Part shown: positions 15,144-24,518 of the stretch, one piece after another
Layout: each line of letters starts with the position of its first letter
How positions within the stretch are numbered: position 1 is the first letter of the stretch
IMG/VR virus record: IMGVR_UViG_3300017727_002701
Coordinates: 1-44,688 of that record
Reading direction: 5' to 3' (one strand)
DNA length: 44,688 bases
Source of the DNA: a virus
Notes under the pieces: model-generated
Told to the model about the DNA's origin: nothing
Database searches by the model: none
Seen by the model: only the letters and a program-made list of their open reading frames with translations
Translations under genes and position numbers: made by a program

Positions 15144-15838
15144 AGAAACGAGATTTGCCTGTTGTTGCTCCTATTCCAGGAATACGATTTAACTTGGATA
15201 AGATTAAAGAAGAACTTGCTAAGATAGAACATCTATGGGAAGACATCTACAAAGCTAATCCCGGCATAACAAAATTACATGATCCATCTTTTGTTGATAA
15301 TGCATATGCAAACTTAAAAGAGATTCCCCTGATGGTAATGTCACCAGAGAATATGGCAAAAGCTGATGACTTTGAACTTGAAGATTTGGGTGCTACTCTT
15401 AGAGATAGAATTCGTAATAAGAAAGCGAAGGGTGATAACTTACCACCAACTGCAAATGAGATGTTGTGGGATTATCAGACTGATGCTTGTAAGGGTACTT
15501 ACTTTGAAGAAGCATTAGCAGGACACTTTTCTGCACCAGTTTGTCGTGCTAGACTACACTTTCTTGCACCAGGTATGAGTTTACAACCACACATTGATTA
15601 TGATCCATCTTATGGTGTTAGAATAGTCTGTCCTATATCTGGTACTGACGAATGTATCAATCAGTTTTGGGTAAACGGTGAGTATCAAGAACATAATCTG
15701 CCAGCAGACGGGAGAGTTTGGTTTTTGAATACAGGATTTAAACATGGCGTAGTAAATAATGGTACCGAACCACGCATTGCATTATTAGCTACATTGAAGA
15801 GTCAGGAAGATATAGAATGTTTGAAATTAGTATCATAG
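15137..15838 (+). CDS. 2-oxoglutarate/Fe(II) oxygenase-like, Asp/Asn beta-hydroxylase type
   Basis: This encodes 233 residues. The C-terminal part has the metal-binding set HID (His152, Asp154) and His203 in FLNTGFKHGVVNNG, with Arg213 in EPRIALL placed as the 2-oxoglutarate anchor, in a jelly-roll pattern like aspartyl/asparaginyl beta-hydroxylases. GMSLQPHIDYD is typical of that family. Such enzymes hydroxylate a protein or amino-acid side chain or a small molecule. The target is unknown; the neighbouring desaturase and GNAT-like genes do not settle it. The 3' end overlaps the next gene by 22 bases. Confidence 0.75.
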   Translation: MLKKRDLPVVAPIPGIRFNLDKIKEELAKIEHLWEDIYKANPGITKLHDPSFVDNAYANLKEIPLMVMSPENMAKADDFELEDLGATLRDRIRNKKAKGDNLPPTANEMLWDYQTDACKGTYFEEALAGHFSAPVCRARLHFLAPGMSLQPHIDYDPSYGVRIVCPISGTDECINQFWVNGEYQEHNLPADGRVWFLNTGFKHGVVNNGTEPRIALLATLKSQEDIECLKLVS

Positions 15839-16461
15839 AGTATGATGGCTCTAAAATAAAAAGAGAACAGATAGAGAACTTTAGAGAGTTATCTTTTAAA
15901 GAAGGTAATGACAGTCTGGCATATGACAAATATGACCCAGACAAGACTGGTCAGACGTTTTTAAATTATGTTGATGGCAAGCTGGCTTCATTGAGTGTTA
16001 TAGAGCCAAGTCATTACACTGGTGATCCAACTGTAGCCGCAAGAGGTTGCAGACTTCACATTGCCACTGAATTTAGACCTGCTTGGTTAGGATTGCTTCA
16101 TGCACCTAAACAAATTATGTGGGCAAAAGAAAATGGGTTTAAAGTATTTTTCTTTACGCATGATATTCGTAACAGAGCAATTAATGCAATGTATCAAAAA
16201 CGAAGATTTGGTGGAGCAGTTACCGAGTTACAGAAACAGATGGAATGGATGTGGACTTCAGATTGGTATCAGGACTTGACTCTTGATACAAGGCTATTAT
16301 TTCAAGTCGATGAAAGGTCTGACTTATTACAGTATGTTTATTACTGGACACTTGAAGATGGTTATGTATGGCAACCACCAAGTAATGTTGTTTGGTATGA
16401 ACATAATGGTAGAATAAAACCTAGTGTATCAGAAAAGGAAATAATAAATGCACATAAGTGA
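15817..16461 (+). CDS. GNAT-like acyltransferase candidate
   Basis: This encodes 214 residues from ATG 15817, starting inside the oxygenase gene. The middle reads CRLHIATEFRPAWLGLLHAP, then AKENGFKVFFFTHDIRNRAINAMYQKRRF, the helix-strand-helix order of a GNAT acetyl-CoA site ending in an asparagine-rich helix. The usual Q/RxxGxG/A pyrophosphate loop is not obvious, so this is a fold-level guess. It is embedded in a run of overlapping genes and probably acts in the same pathway as its neighbours. Confidence 0.5.
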   Translation: MFEISIIEYDGSKIKREQIENFRELSFKEGNDSLAYDKYDPDKTGQTFLNYVDGKLASLSVIEPSHYTGDPTVAARGCRLHIATEFRPAWLGLLHAPKQIMWAKENGFKVFFFTHDIRNRAINAMYQKRRFGGAVTELQKQMEWMWTSDWYQDLTLDTRLLFQVDERSDLLQYVYYWTLEDGYVWQPPSNVVWYEHNGRIKPSVSEKEIINAHK

Positions 16462-17059
16462 TAAAGTTGTAGTAAGTTGGTTCAACTTTCTCAGAGATAA
16501 TGTAGATAACCCAGAAGTAACTAAAAGATATTACGAATGCTTTTGGGAAAGTCAATTAAAAAGCAAACAAATAGTATTAGACTTAATTGATTCTATGGAC
16601 ATATATCAATGTTATATTTTTGGTGGATGGTATGGGTTGTTAGCACAGATACTTACAGATTCTAGGCGATCACATCACCCCATAGTATCTGTTGATATCG
16701 ATCCTAAGTGTGAAGTTGTAATTAATCGATACTTTAATTTTGATGGTGGTATTGTTGCTAACACAGGCGATATGGCAACATATAAGTATAAGATTCGTCC
16801 TGATCTAGTTATCAATACAAGTACAGAACACGTTGATCAAAAAACTTATGATGCTTGGTATGATAATATACCATTAGATACTGAGTATATTATACAAGGT
16901 AATAATCTAGTAATACCAGAACATATCAGACTTGCAGATGACATTAATCATTTTAAAGAAATAAATCGATGCACTAAAGTTATTGAGAAGATTGTTACAG
17001 ATTGTCCTGGACCAGATGGCATCTTTCAGAGATATACTATCAAGGGCGTTAAAGTATGA
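16448..17059 (+). CDS. Methyltransferase-like protein
   Basis: This encodes 203 residues from ATG 16448, overlapping the previous gene by 14 bases. CYIFGGWYGLLAQIL stands where the class I glycine-rich motif I is expected (GGWYG). IVSVDIDPKCEVVINRYF gives the acidic residue after strand 2, and LVINTSTEHVDQKTYDAWYDNI resembles motif post-III. The family is unusual but the Rossmann pattern is clear. Its last four bases overlap the first radical SAM gene, so it is probably part of that module. Confidence 0.6.
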   Translation: MHISDKVVVSWFNFLRDNVDNPEVTKRYYECFWESQLKSKQIVLDLIDSMDIYQCYIFGGWYGLLAQILTDSRRSHHPIVSVDIDPKCEVVINRYFNFDGGIVANTGDMATYKYKIRPDLVINTSTEHVDQKTYDAWYDNIPLDTEYIIQGNNLVIPEHIRLADDINHFKEINRCTKVIEKIVTDCPGPDGIFQRYTIKGVKV

Positions 17060-18384
17060 CCCCATTGGAATATTATGAAAAGATAAAAGAAGACTATGAT
17101 AAGATTTCTCCTTCAATGTGTGTATTGAAGTGGGAACACCTAGAGATGCATTTAGGTTCTGCACAAAGTCATTCTTGCTTTCATGTTCCAATGAAACATA
17201 TAAACGAAGATGAAGACTTTCACAATACAGAACAGAAGAAAGAAGTACGTAATCAAATGCTTGATGGTGTTAGACCATCTGAGTGTTCATATTGTTGGAA
17301 AGCAGAAGATGCTGGTTCTTGGTCACCAAGAATAACACTAGCACCTATTCATACATTAAAAGATAAAGACATTATAGTAAAGACTGCATCGTTACCTAGA
17401 AATGCTGACGTATATCCAAAGTATCTAGTAATGAGTTTCAATACTAAATGTCAATTAAAATGTTCTTATTGCGGAACTCAAAGTAGTTCTTCTTGGTATG
17501 AAGAAATTAAAAATGATGGTCCATGGGATGTAATATCAGATGAAAGTTCTCGTGGATATAATTTAAATGGCAGAGAAACATTATATACAGGTGATGATAA
17601 CGCTATGACTAAAAAGTTTTGGGAATGGATAAAACAAGCAGTGATGCATCTACACACAATTAGACTTACTGGTGGTGAACCTCTGCTAAGTGAGAACACA
17701 TTTAAACTTGCTAAGTTTATTAGAAATCATCCTAACGGAGAAAATATTGAGTTTAACGTAAATAGTAATCTTTGTGTATCTGATAGACGAGTAGAAAGAA
17801 TTATCGATACAATGAAAGATATGAAAAAACCTAAAGTGTATGCTAGTATAGACAGTTGGGGACCTCAAGCAGAGTATATTAGACATGGATTAAAAGTTGA
17901 TATGTTTGAGCGCAATCTAGAAAAACTAGTAGATGCCAAGATAGACGTTGGCATTATGTCTACTTTTAACTTCATGAGTATTCCAAATTACAAAGAATTG
18001 CTTGATGTTATCTTGGACTTTAAAGGACTTTCTTGGATTAAAGGAGATGCAACTTTTCTTTTAGATACACCACATATGGTTTATCCAAAACATTTATCTG
18101 CATTGATTACAGACGATAAACAACTTGACAACCTACGTGAACTGGTGTATTATATGAGTACTCATGTAGATGACAATGATATTACTAAATTTAACTCAGG
18201 CGAGTATGCTAAGTTTGAGAGAGTACTACAGTGGGTAGAAAAAAATAGATTTACTGGTAACGAATTGATCAAACACAGAAAAGACTTCAGAGCATTTGTT
18301 GATGAACACGACAAAAGAAGAGGTACAAACTTCATCGAGACTTTTCCTGAACTAGAGTATTTTTACGAGATGTGTAATGGCTGA
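17056..18384 (+). CDS. Radical SAM protein 1 of a tandem array (type A N-terminal cysteines)
   Basis: This encodes 442 residues. The SAM/4Fe-4S motif CQLKCSYC gives Cys132, Cys136 and Cys139 (CX3CX2C), and TGGEPLL follows as the GGEP motif. An additional N-terminal set Cys22, Cys41, Cys77, Cys80 (SMCVLKWEHLE, HSCFH, ECSYCWKAED) looks like an auxiliary iron-sulfur cluster domain of the SPASM/twitch type, placed before rather than after the core. The C-terminus ends RRGTNFIETFPEL, shared with its neighbours. The reaction is unknown; such enzymes modify peptides, sugars or cofactors. The gene is coupled at both ends by short overlaps. Confidence 0.88.
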   Translation: MTPLEYYEKIKEDYDKISPSMCVLKWEHLEMHLGSAQSHSCFHVPMKHINEDEDFHNTEQKKEVRNQMLDGVRPSECSYCWKAEDAGSWSPRITLAPIHTLKDKDIIVKTASLPRNADVYPKYLVMSFNTKCQLKCSYCGTQSSSSWYEEIKNDGPWDVISDESSRGYNLNGRETLYTGDDNAMTKKFWEWIKQAVMHLHTIRLTGGEPLLSENTFKLAKFIRNHPNGENIEFNVNSNLCVSDRRVERIIDTMKDMKKPKVYASIDSWGPQAEYIRHGLKVDMFERNLEKLVDAKIDVGIMSTFNFMSIPNYKELLDVILDFKGLSWIKGDATFLLDTPHMVYPKHLSALITDDKQLDNLRELVYYMSTHVDDNDITKFNSGEYAKFERVLQWVEKNRFTGNELIKHRKDFRAFVDEHDKRRGTNFIETFPELEYFYEMCNG

Positions 18385-19762
18385 AAAAGGAACGAATGAA
18401 TATTGGATAGATGAATTAAAAGAAAAACGAATTAAGATAAATGATATAAGCCCTTCTTTTTGTTCTGCCAAATGGCTACAAACTACTCTGATGTTACAGA
18501 ATGGTTATAATCACTCATGTCACCATCCTTCACCCCATAAGATTCCCGTAGAAGAAGTTCTAGAGAATCCTGCCGCCCTGCATAATAGTCAATATAAGAA
18601 AACTCAAAGAGATAAGATGCTTTGTGGTGATAGACCTAAAGAATGTGACTATTGTTGGAAGATCGAAGACCTAGATAAAGAATACTTTTCTGATAGACAT
18701 TATAAAACTGCTGATTGGTGGGCATGGGATAAAATAGATGAGATAGCAAATAGTGATCCTTACGATGATGTATATCCTACTTATCTAGAAGTATCATTTA
18801 GTAATGCTTGTAATTTTGCCTGTGCATATTGCTCACCTGAAATATCATCTACTTGGATGCAAGACATTCAGAAAGACGGAATATATCCAGTTAAGTTTGG
18901 TTCACATGATTTGAATTATTTAAAAGAAGTTGGTAAGTTTCCATTCAAGAATAGTGAACCTAACCCATATGTTGATGCTTTTTGGAAATGGTTCCCTGAT
19001 GCATTCAAGCATCTAAAAGTATTTCGTATAACTGGTGGCGAACCTACAATGTCAAAAGATTTTTGGCGAACTGTTGATTATATTGTAGAACACCATCATG
19101 AAAATCCAGAACTTAAAATAGGAATCAATAGTAACTTAGGTACAGACCCGCGTCTGATTGAAAGACTTATTGCGTCTGTTATAAGACTTGAATCGCATGG
19201 CATTGAAGTCGAGATATTCACAAGTGCAGAAAGTACTGGTAATAAAGCGGAGTATGCCAGAGACGGTATTGTATATGATGAATGGATAGAAAACATAGAA
19301 CGTATGTTGATAGAAACCAACTGTCGAGTTGTTATAATGACAACGGTAAACATATTATCAATATCTACAATGCAAGATTTCGTTCAAGATATAATGGACT
19401 TACGTATCAAGTTTAATCAGAATTTGGCACATAATAGAATACCTTTAAGTGTAAACTACTTACGTTATCCACCACATTTACAATGTACTTTATTGTCTTC
19501 TGTTTATCGTGAAACAATGGCAAACAAACTAGAAGTATTTTGTGAGGGGTGGTTGAAGTATGATTCACCAGATAAATTTGCTAGACTCTACTTAGAAGAG
19601 TTTGATCAAATAAAACGATTGTGTGATTATCTGAGAACGGAGCCAGTCGCTGATAAATACAGAGAAGACTTTGCAAACTTTATACGTGAATATGATAGAC
19701 GTAGGGGAAAGAATTTTGAAGAAACTTTTCCTGAATTGATTACAGATATGGAGAAATGGTAA
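18377..19762 (+). CDS. Radical SAM protein 2 of the tandem array (type A)
   Basis: This encodes 461 residues. CNFACAYC gives Cys145, Cys149 and Cys152; TGGEPTMS is the GGEP motif. The N-terminal extra cysteines are Cys29, Cys48, Cys90 and Cys93 (FCSAKW, SCHHPSPHKIP, ECDYCWKIED), the same spacing as in proteins 1 and 3 of the array. SAESTGNKAEYARDGI corresponds to a conserved core segment, and RRGKNFEETFPEL closes the protein. It overlaps gene 1 by eight bases and the small 77-residue gene by seven, pointing to stoichiometric co-expression. Substrate unknown. Confidence 0.88.
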   Translation: MAEKGTNEYWIDELKEKRIKINDISPSFCSAKWLQTTLMLQNGYNHSCHHPSPHKIPVEEVLENPAALHNSQYKKTQRDKMLCGDRPKECDYCWKIEDLDKEYFSDRHYKTADWWAWDKIDEIANSDPYDDVYPTYLEVSFSNACNFACAYCSPEISSTWMQDIQKDGIYPVKFGSHDLNYLKEVGKFPFKNSEPNPYVDAFWKWFPDAFKHLKVFRITGGEPTMSKDFWRTVDYIVEHHHENPELKIGINSNLGTDPRLIERLIASVIRLESHGIEVEIFTSAESTGNKAEYARDGIVYDEWIENIERMLIETNCRVVIMTTVNILSISTMQDFVQDIMDLRIKFNQNLAHNRIPLSVNYLRYPPHLQCTLLSSVYRETMANKLEVFCEGWLKYDSPDKFARLYLEEFDQIKRLCDYLRTEPVADKYREDFANFIREYDRRRGKNFEETFPELITDMEKW

Positions 19763-19989
19763 TGGCAGTAAAATACATTCACGTTAATATGCATAAAATT
19801 CGTGCTAACAAAAAGCATGGAACAAATGAACCCGTCTTAACTGTAAAAGAAGGAAGAAAAAATACTTACGGGCATAGTGTAAAGATACATGGTCCCAGTG
19901 AGGTTATATATGGTGGTAATGATAAACCATTATTACCATGTGGTGCTAGAGTTGTTATTAAAACAGAAGCGGATGTTGACATTGACTAA
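19756..19989 (+). CDS. Conserved small phage protein inside the radical SAM array
   Basis: This encodes 77 residues from ATG 19756 (ATG 19762 is an alternative two codons on). Composition is basic and beta-rich: YIHVNMHKIRANKKHGTNEP, VKEGRKNTYGHSV, GPSEVIYGG, then PLLPCGARVVIKTE. I recall similar short proteins in other marine phages, always unassigned. Its start lies within the end of radical SAM 2 and its end overlaps radical SAM 3. Being small, basic and sandwiched between radical SAM genes, it is the natural candidate for a modified peptide substrate or partner, though it lacks a Gly-Gly leader or other RiPP hallmark. It could equally be unrelated. Confidence 0.7.
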   Translation: MVMAVKYIHVNMHKIRANKKHGTNEPVLTVKEGRKNTYGHSVKIHGPSEVIYGGNDKPLLPCGARVVIKTEADVDID

Positions 19990-21487
19990 AGATAATGATT
20001 TAATTAAATACCGTAAAGATATTCTTGATACAAAATCTAAAAGTTTTTGTGGTGCAAAATGGTATAATGCTACCACATGGCTAGGCAGTGGCACTACTGC
20101 ATCTTGCCATCACCCACCCGCTCACAAAATTCCATTAGAAGAGATTACAGTAGATCCGTCTGCTATTCATAATACAAAGCATAAGAAAGCCATGCGTAAA
20201 ATGATGCAACGTGGCGAAAGACCTAGAGAGTGTGAGTATTGCTGGAAAGTTGAAGACATGGAAACTGATGCTGTTAGTGACCGTGTATACAAGTCAATAA
20301 TCTATACTGAAGATGACTTGAAAAAAGCACATGAAATGGATTACAATGAAAGTGTTGATTTAAAAACATTTGAAATCTCTTTTGATCGTACTTGTCAATT
20401 GGCTTGTTCTTATTGTAACTCAAGTTTTAGTACTACTTGGGCAAAAGATATAACCAAAAAAGGTCCTTATCAAAATCTAGTATCTGATGGTGCTGGTGCA
20501 TTTCAACATGATGGTGCATGGGCAGAACCATATGGTAAAAGAGAAGAGAACCCATATGTAACTGCATTTTGGGAATGGTGGAATGATGGTCTATCTAAAA
20601 GTCTAGAAGAACTGCGTGTTACTGGTGGTGAGCCTTTAATGTCAGATCAAGTCTGGAAACTATTTGATTGGTTTGGTGAAAACAAAACAGATATGAGATT
20701 TGCTATTAATTCAAACTTGATGGCAAAAGATTCTCTTATTGATTCAATGATTGAGAAGACACAGAAGGTAGATCAGTTTCATCTTTATACTAGTTGTGAA
20801 GCAACCGGATTACAAGCAGATTACATTCGTGACGGTCTACATTATGAAACTTGGAAAAACAATGTTTACAAAATACTGACTCATGGTAAACTTAGTGGTT
20901 GTAATATTATGATGACCATTAATAGTTTATGCTTGTTTAGTATTACTGATTTTCTTGATGATGTATATGATATGAAAATTCATACTGGACTAAAGGCTCC
21001 TGTTGTTAGTTTGAACTTATTACGTTTTCCTAGTTTTCAGTCACCGCTTGCTTTACCAGATCATATTAAAGATCATTGTCGAAAGCAACTACAAGATTGG
21101 TGGGAAGAAAAGAAAGACTTAAAACTGTGGCATGAATTTGAGCGGGCTAGTATAGAACGTCTTATTGACTATCTTGTTACTGTTGACGCACCACACAGAC
21201 GTACAAGTGACAAGATGACATTGTGGAGAGACTTTAAAACTTTCTACGCTCAATATGATGAAAGAAGAGGGTTGTCATTATCTGTATTTCCTAAAATACT
21301 TACAGACTGGGTAGAAACTATTCCTACTACAGAAACTATTCCATTAAAAGAAATGATTGACGGAGACAGTACACGCCAATATGCTGATGATCCAGACTTA
21401 AAGAAAATTGCAGATGAGGAAGGTTGGGTTTTAAAACCAGATAGTAAAAACATTGATAAGCCTTTGGCATCATATGACGAAGAATGA
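19973..21487 (+). CDS. Radical SAM protein 3 of the tandem array (type A)
   Basis: This encodes 504 residues from ATG 19973. A longer in-frame reading from 19889 would run through most of the 77-residue gene and is disfavoured. CQLACSYC gives Cys141, Cys145 and Cys148; VTGGEPLMS is present. Extra N-terminal cysteines are Cys26, Cys45, Cys87 and Cys90 (FCGAKW, SCHHPPAHKIP, ECEYCWKVED), very close to protein 2, so the two are recent paralogues. It carries a C-terminal extension of about 60 acidic residues after RRGLSLSVFPKIL that the others lack. It overlaps the next gene by 14 bases. Confidence 0.87.
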   Translation: MLTLTKDNDLIKYRKDILDTKSKSFCGAKWYNATTWLGSGTTASCHHPPAHKIPLEEITVDPSAIHNTKHKKAMRKMMQRGERPRECEYCWKVEDMETDAVSDRVYKSIIYTEDDLKKAHEMDYNESVDLKTFEISFDRTCQLACSYCNSSFSTTWAKDITKKGPYQNLVSDGAGAFQHDGAWAEPYGKREENPYVTAFWEWWNDGLSKSLEELRVTGGEPLMSDQVWKLFDWFGENKTDMRFAINSNLMAKDSLIDSMIEKTQKVDQFHLYTSCEATGLQADYIRDGLHYETWKNNVYKILTHGKLSGCNIMMTINSLCLFSITDFLDDVYDMKIHTGLKAPVVSLNLLRFPSFQSPLALPDHIKDHCRKQLQDWWEEKKDLKLWHEFERASIERLIDYLVTVDAPHRRTSDKMTLWRDFKTFYAQYDERRGLSLSVFPKILTDWVETIPTTETIPLKEMIDGDSTRQYADDPDLKKIADEEGWVLKPDSKNIDKPLASYDEE

Positions 21488-22778
21488 GTTATCTCCATAT
21501 TTTTGTGTTGCACCCTGGACTCATACGTATGTAAGTCCTCAAGGTGAAAGGCGCTTGTGTTGTGCTAGTAGAGAAGACGCTTCTTTTCAAAAACAATATA
21601 TTGACTCTGGTGATAAAGCTGGTAAGTTCGAACCAGATACATTAAAAGAACATTGGAACAGCGAGTATATGAAAGATATACGTAAGCGTATACTTGCCGG
21701 TGAAAAGATATCCCAATGTGAGGTATGTAATAGCCAGTTATTAAATCTACATACATATAAACAGTACTTTACAGAAACATTGTTTCCACATAAAGTAGAA
21801 GATATAATTGCTAAAACTGAACCAGACGGTCATTATAATGATCTTCCTGTTTCTTATGATTACCGCATATCTAATCTATGTAACTTTAAGTGTAGAATGT
21901 GTGGGGACCAACTGTCTAGTAGTTGGGAAGCAGAAAATAAAAAGAACGGTCGCTTACAAGATCAACCTTGGTTAGAACCAGCAACTAGAAAAAATATAGA
22001 CACATTTCAAAAAGAAGTTTTAGAAGAAGAACTTCAAGCCGCAGTAGATGAAAGACGTATTGAAGAAATCTATTGGGTTGGTGGCGAACCTCTTATGTGG
22101 GAACGTCATTGGACTATATTAGAACAATTAGTTTACGATGGTCAAGCAAAAGATGTTACTCTTAGATACAACACAAATTTAAGTAGAGTATCTTATAAGG
22201 GTATAGAATTGTTTGATCTTCTTCCTAAATTTAAGCACGTTAATTTATGTGCGAGTATAGATGGAGTAGGAAAGGTTGGGGAATATATTAGAACCGGACT
22301 CAAATGGGAAGAGTGGTTGGAAAACTTCAAACGTGGTTTACCGCTTATTAATAATTTTGGTAATGATGCCATGGTCTTTGATGTTACTCTTACTACTCCA
22401 GGATTATTTGGTCTTAAAGAACTCTTTGATGTTGTTACTGAACTTAATGTAAAATCGTATTTCAAGTTTACTTTTGCATTTGATCCTAGTGTTGTTATGA
22501 GTCCTCTGTGTTTACCTAAAAGCATTTTGGAAGATACTGTACAAGAACTGCTAGAATATATCGAACCCAGAATGACAGATAAGACTCATGTTTATAAAAC
22601 ATCTCTTGTGAATCTATTGAATAGACAAACTTTTGAAGAGCAGTGGCCAGATACTTATAAACAAGGAATAAAAAGTGGCAAAGGACATATGGAGTATATT
22701 GATAGTATACGAAATGATGACCTAAATTTTAGAGATACACTTTCTAATGATGCAAAGATTTGGTGGGATTCTATATGA
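21474..22778 (+). CDS. Radical SAM protein 4 of the tandem array (type B N-terminal cysteines)
   Basis: This encodes 434 residues from ATG 21474. CNFKCRMC gives Cys136, Cys140 and Cys143; WVGGEPLMW is the GGEP motif. The N-terminus is of a second type: FCVAPWTHTYVSPQGERRLCC (Cys11, Cys29, Cys30) and CEVC (Cys82, Cys85), a SPASM-like signature seen in phage and environmental twitch-domain radical SAM proteins. SIDGVGKVGEYIRTGL matches the shared core segment. The usual C-terminal FPEL motif is weak here. It overlaps the previous gene and the following sulfotransferase-like gene. Confidence 0.87.
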   Translation: MTKNELSPYFCVAPWTHTYVSPQGERRLCCASREDASFQKQYIDSGDKAGKFEPDTLKEHWNSEYMKDIRKRILAGEKISQCEVCNSQLLNLHTYKQYFTETLFPHKVEDIIAKTEPDGHYNDLPVSYDYRISNLCNFKCRMCGDQLSSSWEAENKKNGRLQDQPWLEPATRKNIDTFQKEVLEEELQAAVDERRIEEIYWVGGEPLMWERHWTILEQLVYDGQAKDVTLRYNTNLSRVSYKGIELFDLLPKFKHVNLCASIDGVGKVGEYIRTGLKWEEWLENFKRGLPLINNFGNDAMVFDVTLTTPGLFGLKELFDVVTELNVKSYFKFTFAFDPSVVMSPLCLPKSILEDTVQELLEYIEPRMTDKTHVYKTSLVNLLNRQTFEEQWPDTYKQGIKSGKGHMEYIDSIRNDDLNFRDTLSNDAKIWWDSI

Positions 22779-23332
22779 TAGTTGTTATTGCAAATTATAG
22801 AACTGGTTCATCTACGCTGATTAAAAAGTTACATGGAGAAACTGGACTCAAGTTCTTTTCACAATATACGGGTGAATGGTGTCACGGCTTCAATGGTGGT
22901 TATAAAAAGCCAGATTCTGATATAAAATTATATAAAATAATGCCTGATAATATTGGCCATAATGAATCGTTATTTAAAAAAGAATATCTTGAATGTGCTG
23001 ATGATTTAATTTTTTGTTTAAGAAAAGACATAAGAGCCCAAGTTAATTCTATGATGTATTCTTGGGCTTTTGACTGGTGGCATCCAGGAAAAAAATTGCC
23101 AGATACAAGAAAAACACTTACCGATTATGATAATAAAGTGATAATAAGAACTATTATTAATAATCTTAAACTTCAAAAAATTTGGTATAAAGAGTTTGGT
23201 GGTAAAATTATGTTTCTTGAAGATAGAGAAGATAAACACGAAAAATATGATAAACATGATACACCAGATTTACTGGATATTCCAGACTATGATCTTGAAA
23301 TAGTAGACGCAGAGGAATATTTTAATGAGTAA
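22775..23332 (+). CDS. Sulfotransferase-like protein
   Basis: This encodes 185 residues from ATG 22775 (four-base overlap with radical SAM 4). IANYRTGSSTLIKKL at the N-terminus resembles the 5'-phosphosulfate-binding loop of PAPS-dependent sulfotransferases, and LIFCLRKDIRAQVNSMMYSW resembles the 3'-phosphate-binding segment (R...S). The C-terminus is acidic. It is short for a sulfotransferase (usually 250 or more), so it may be a minimal phage form or a P-loop relative. Its position between radical SAM genes suggests it acts on the same product, possibly a sugar hydroxyl. Confidence 0.6.
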   Translation: MIVVIANYRTGSSTLIKKLHGETGLKFFSQYTGEWCHGFNGGYKKPDSDIKLYKIMPDNIGHNESLFKKEYLECADDLIFCLRKDIRAQVNSMMYSWAFDWWHPGKKLPDTRKTLTDYDNKVIIRTIINNLKLQKIWYKEFGGKIMFLEDREDKHEKYDKHDTPDLLDIPDYDLEIVDAEEYFNE

Positions 23333-24518
23333 AACTTTTTGCCCTTTGCCATGGACACATTTAGCAACTCACCCACAAGGTGAATTGACACTTTGTTGTG
23401 AAGCAGATCATACACAAGGTATTTCTGAGTCATTTGATACAGATGAATTCAATCAAAGAAAGCCAAAAACACTACATACAACCAAATATGATTTTGACTT
23501 AATACAGAACAGTGATTCGTTTAGTAAAGTTAGAAAACAAATGCTTAATGGTGAAGAGCCTGTTCAGTGTACGAGATGTTTTGATTTAGAAAAAGTAGGA
23601 ATAAAATCAAAGAGACAGTATGAATCTGATAGATTAAACTTCAATGAATTTAGAGCGATAGAGATAACAAATAAAGACGGTACAATAAATGATGTCTCAT
23701 ATGAATTTGTTGAGTTACGTTTGGGTAATCACTGTAACTTAGCGTGTCGTTCTTGCAACCCATTGTCAACTAGCCGTTGGATAAAAGATTGGAATACTGT
23801 AAATCCAGATAACCCACTTTCTTATGATAAGAATCTTTTTAACTGGCCACTTGATACTGATTTTTGGGAAAAGTTGTTAGAACATTCTGATACTCTTAGA
23901 TATGTTTACATTAATGGAGGAGAACCACTTCTCATTGATAAACATAAACAGTTTTTAATTGATCTTGTAGAGTCTGGTAGATCGAAAGATATTACGTTAG
24001 TATATTCTACTAACTGCACAGTTATTAATCACACATATGAAGAAGTTTGGAAAAACTTTAAGCACGTACAACTTATGATATCAATCGATTGCTTAGAAGA
24101 AAGAAATTCTTTTATTAGACACCCATCAAAGTGGGATGTTATTACACAAACTTTAGAATGGATAAAAAAGGTATGTGAAGCAGATAATATTTCATATAAC
24201 ATAATGCAAACGGTATCTACATACAACATATTATACATGAAAGAGTTTCACGAATACTTTTCTTTTGCTCCATATATTTCTATGAACTTTGTTACTGATC
24301 CATCTTATCTTGATCCTGCATTGTTGCCACAAAAAATAAAAGATGCTGTTGTTGCTAAATTTCCTAATCAAACAGTAATTGATTACTTGACAAAAGGCAA
24401 AAGTTCTGATAATATGACAGAGTTTTATCAGAAGACCTTGAAAATGGATGAACTGAGAAACAATAACTTTAAACAAACTTTTCCAGAACTATACGATATG
24501 GTGTACCTTTATGTCTGA
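23325..24518 (+). CDS. Radical SAM protein 5 of the tandem array (type B)
   Basis: This encodes 397 residues. CNLACRSC gives Cys137, Cys141 and Cys144; YINGGEPLL is the GGEP motif. The N-terminal type B set is FCPLPWTHLATHPQGELTLCC (Cys6, Cys24, Cys25) plus CTRC (Cys82, Cys85). The C-terminus LRNNNFKQTFPELYDMVYLY keeps the shared FPE motif. It overlaps the sulfotransferase-like gene and radical SAM 6 by eight bases each. Substrate unknown. Confidence 0.88.
   Translation: MSKTFCPLPWTHLATHPQGELTLCCEADHTQGISESFDTDEFNQRKPKTLHTTKYDFDLIQNSDSFSKVRKQMLNGEEPVQCTRCFDLEKVGIKSKRQYESDRLNFNEFRAIEITNKDGTINDVSYEFVELRLGNHCNLACRSCNPLSTSRWIKDWNTVNPDNPLSYDKNLFNWPLDTDFWEKLLEHSDTLRYVYINGGEPLLIDKHKQFLIDLVESGRSKDITLVYSTNCTVINHTYEEVWKNFKHVQLMISIDCLEERNSFIRHPSKWDVITQTLEWIKKVCEADNISYNIMQTVSTYNILYMKEFHEYFSFAPYISMNFVTDPSYLDPALLPQKIKDAVVAKFPNQTVIDYLTKGKSSDNMTEFYQKTLKMDELRNNNFKQTFPELYDMVYLYV

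Noticed and set aside
22193-22525. Minus-strand frame of 110 residues inside radical SAM 4
   Set aside because: It is antisense to a gene with intact catalytic motifs and has no ribosome site.
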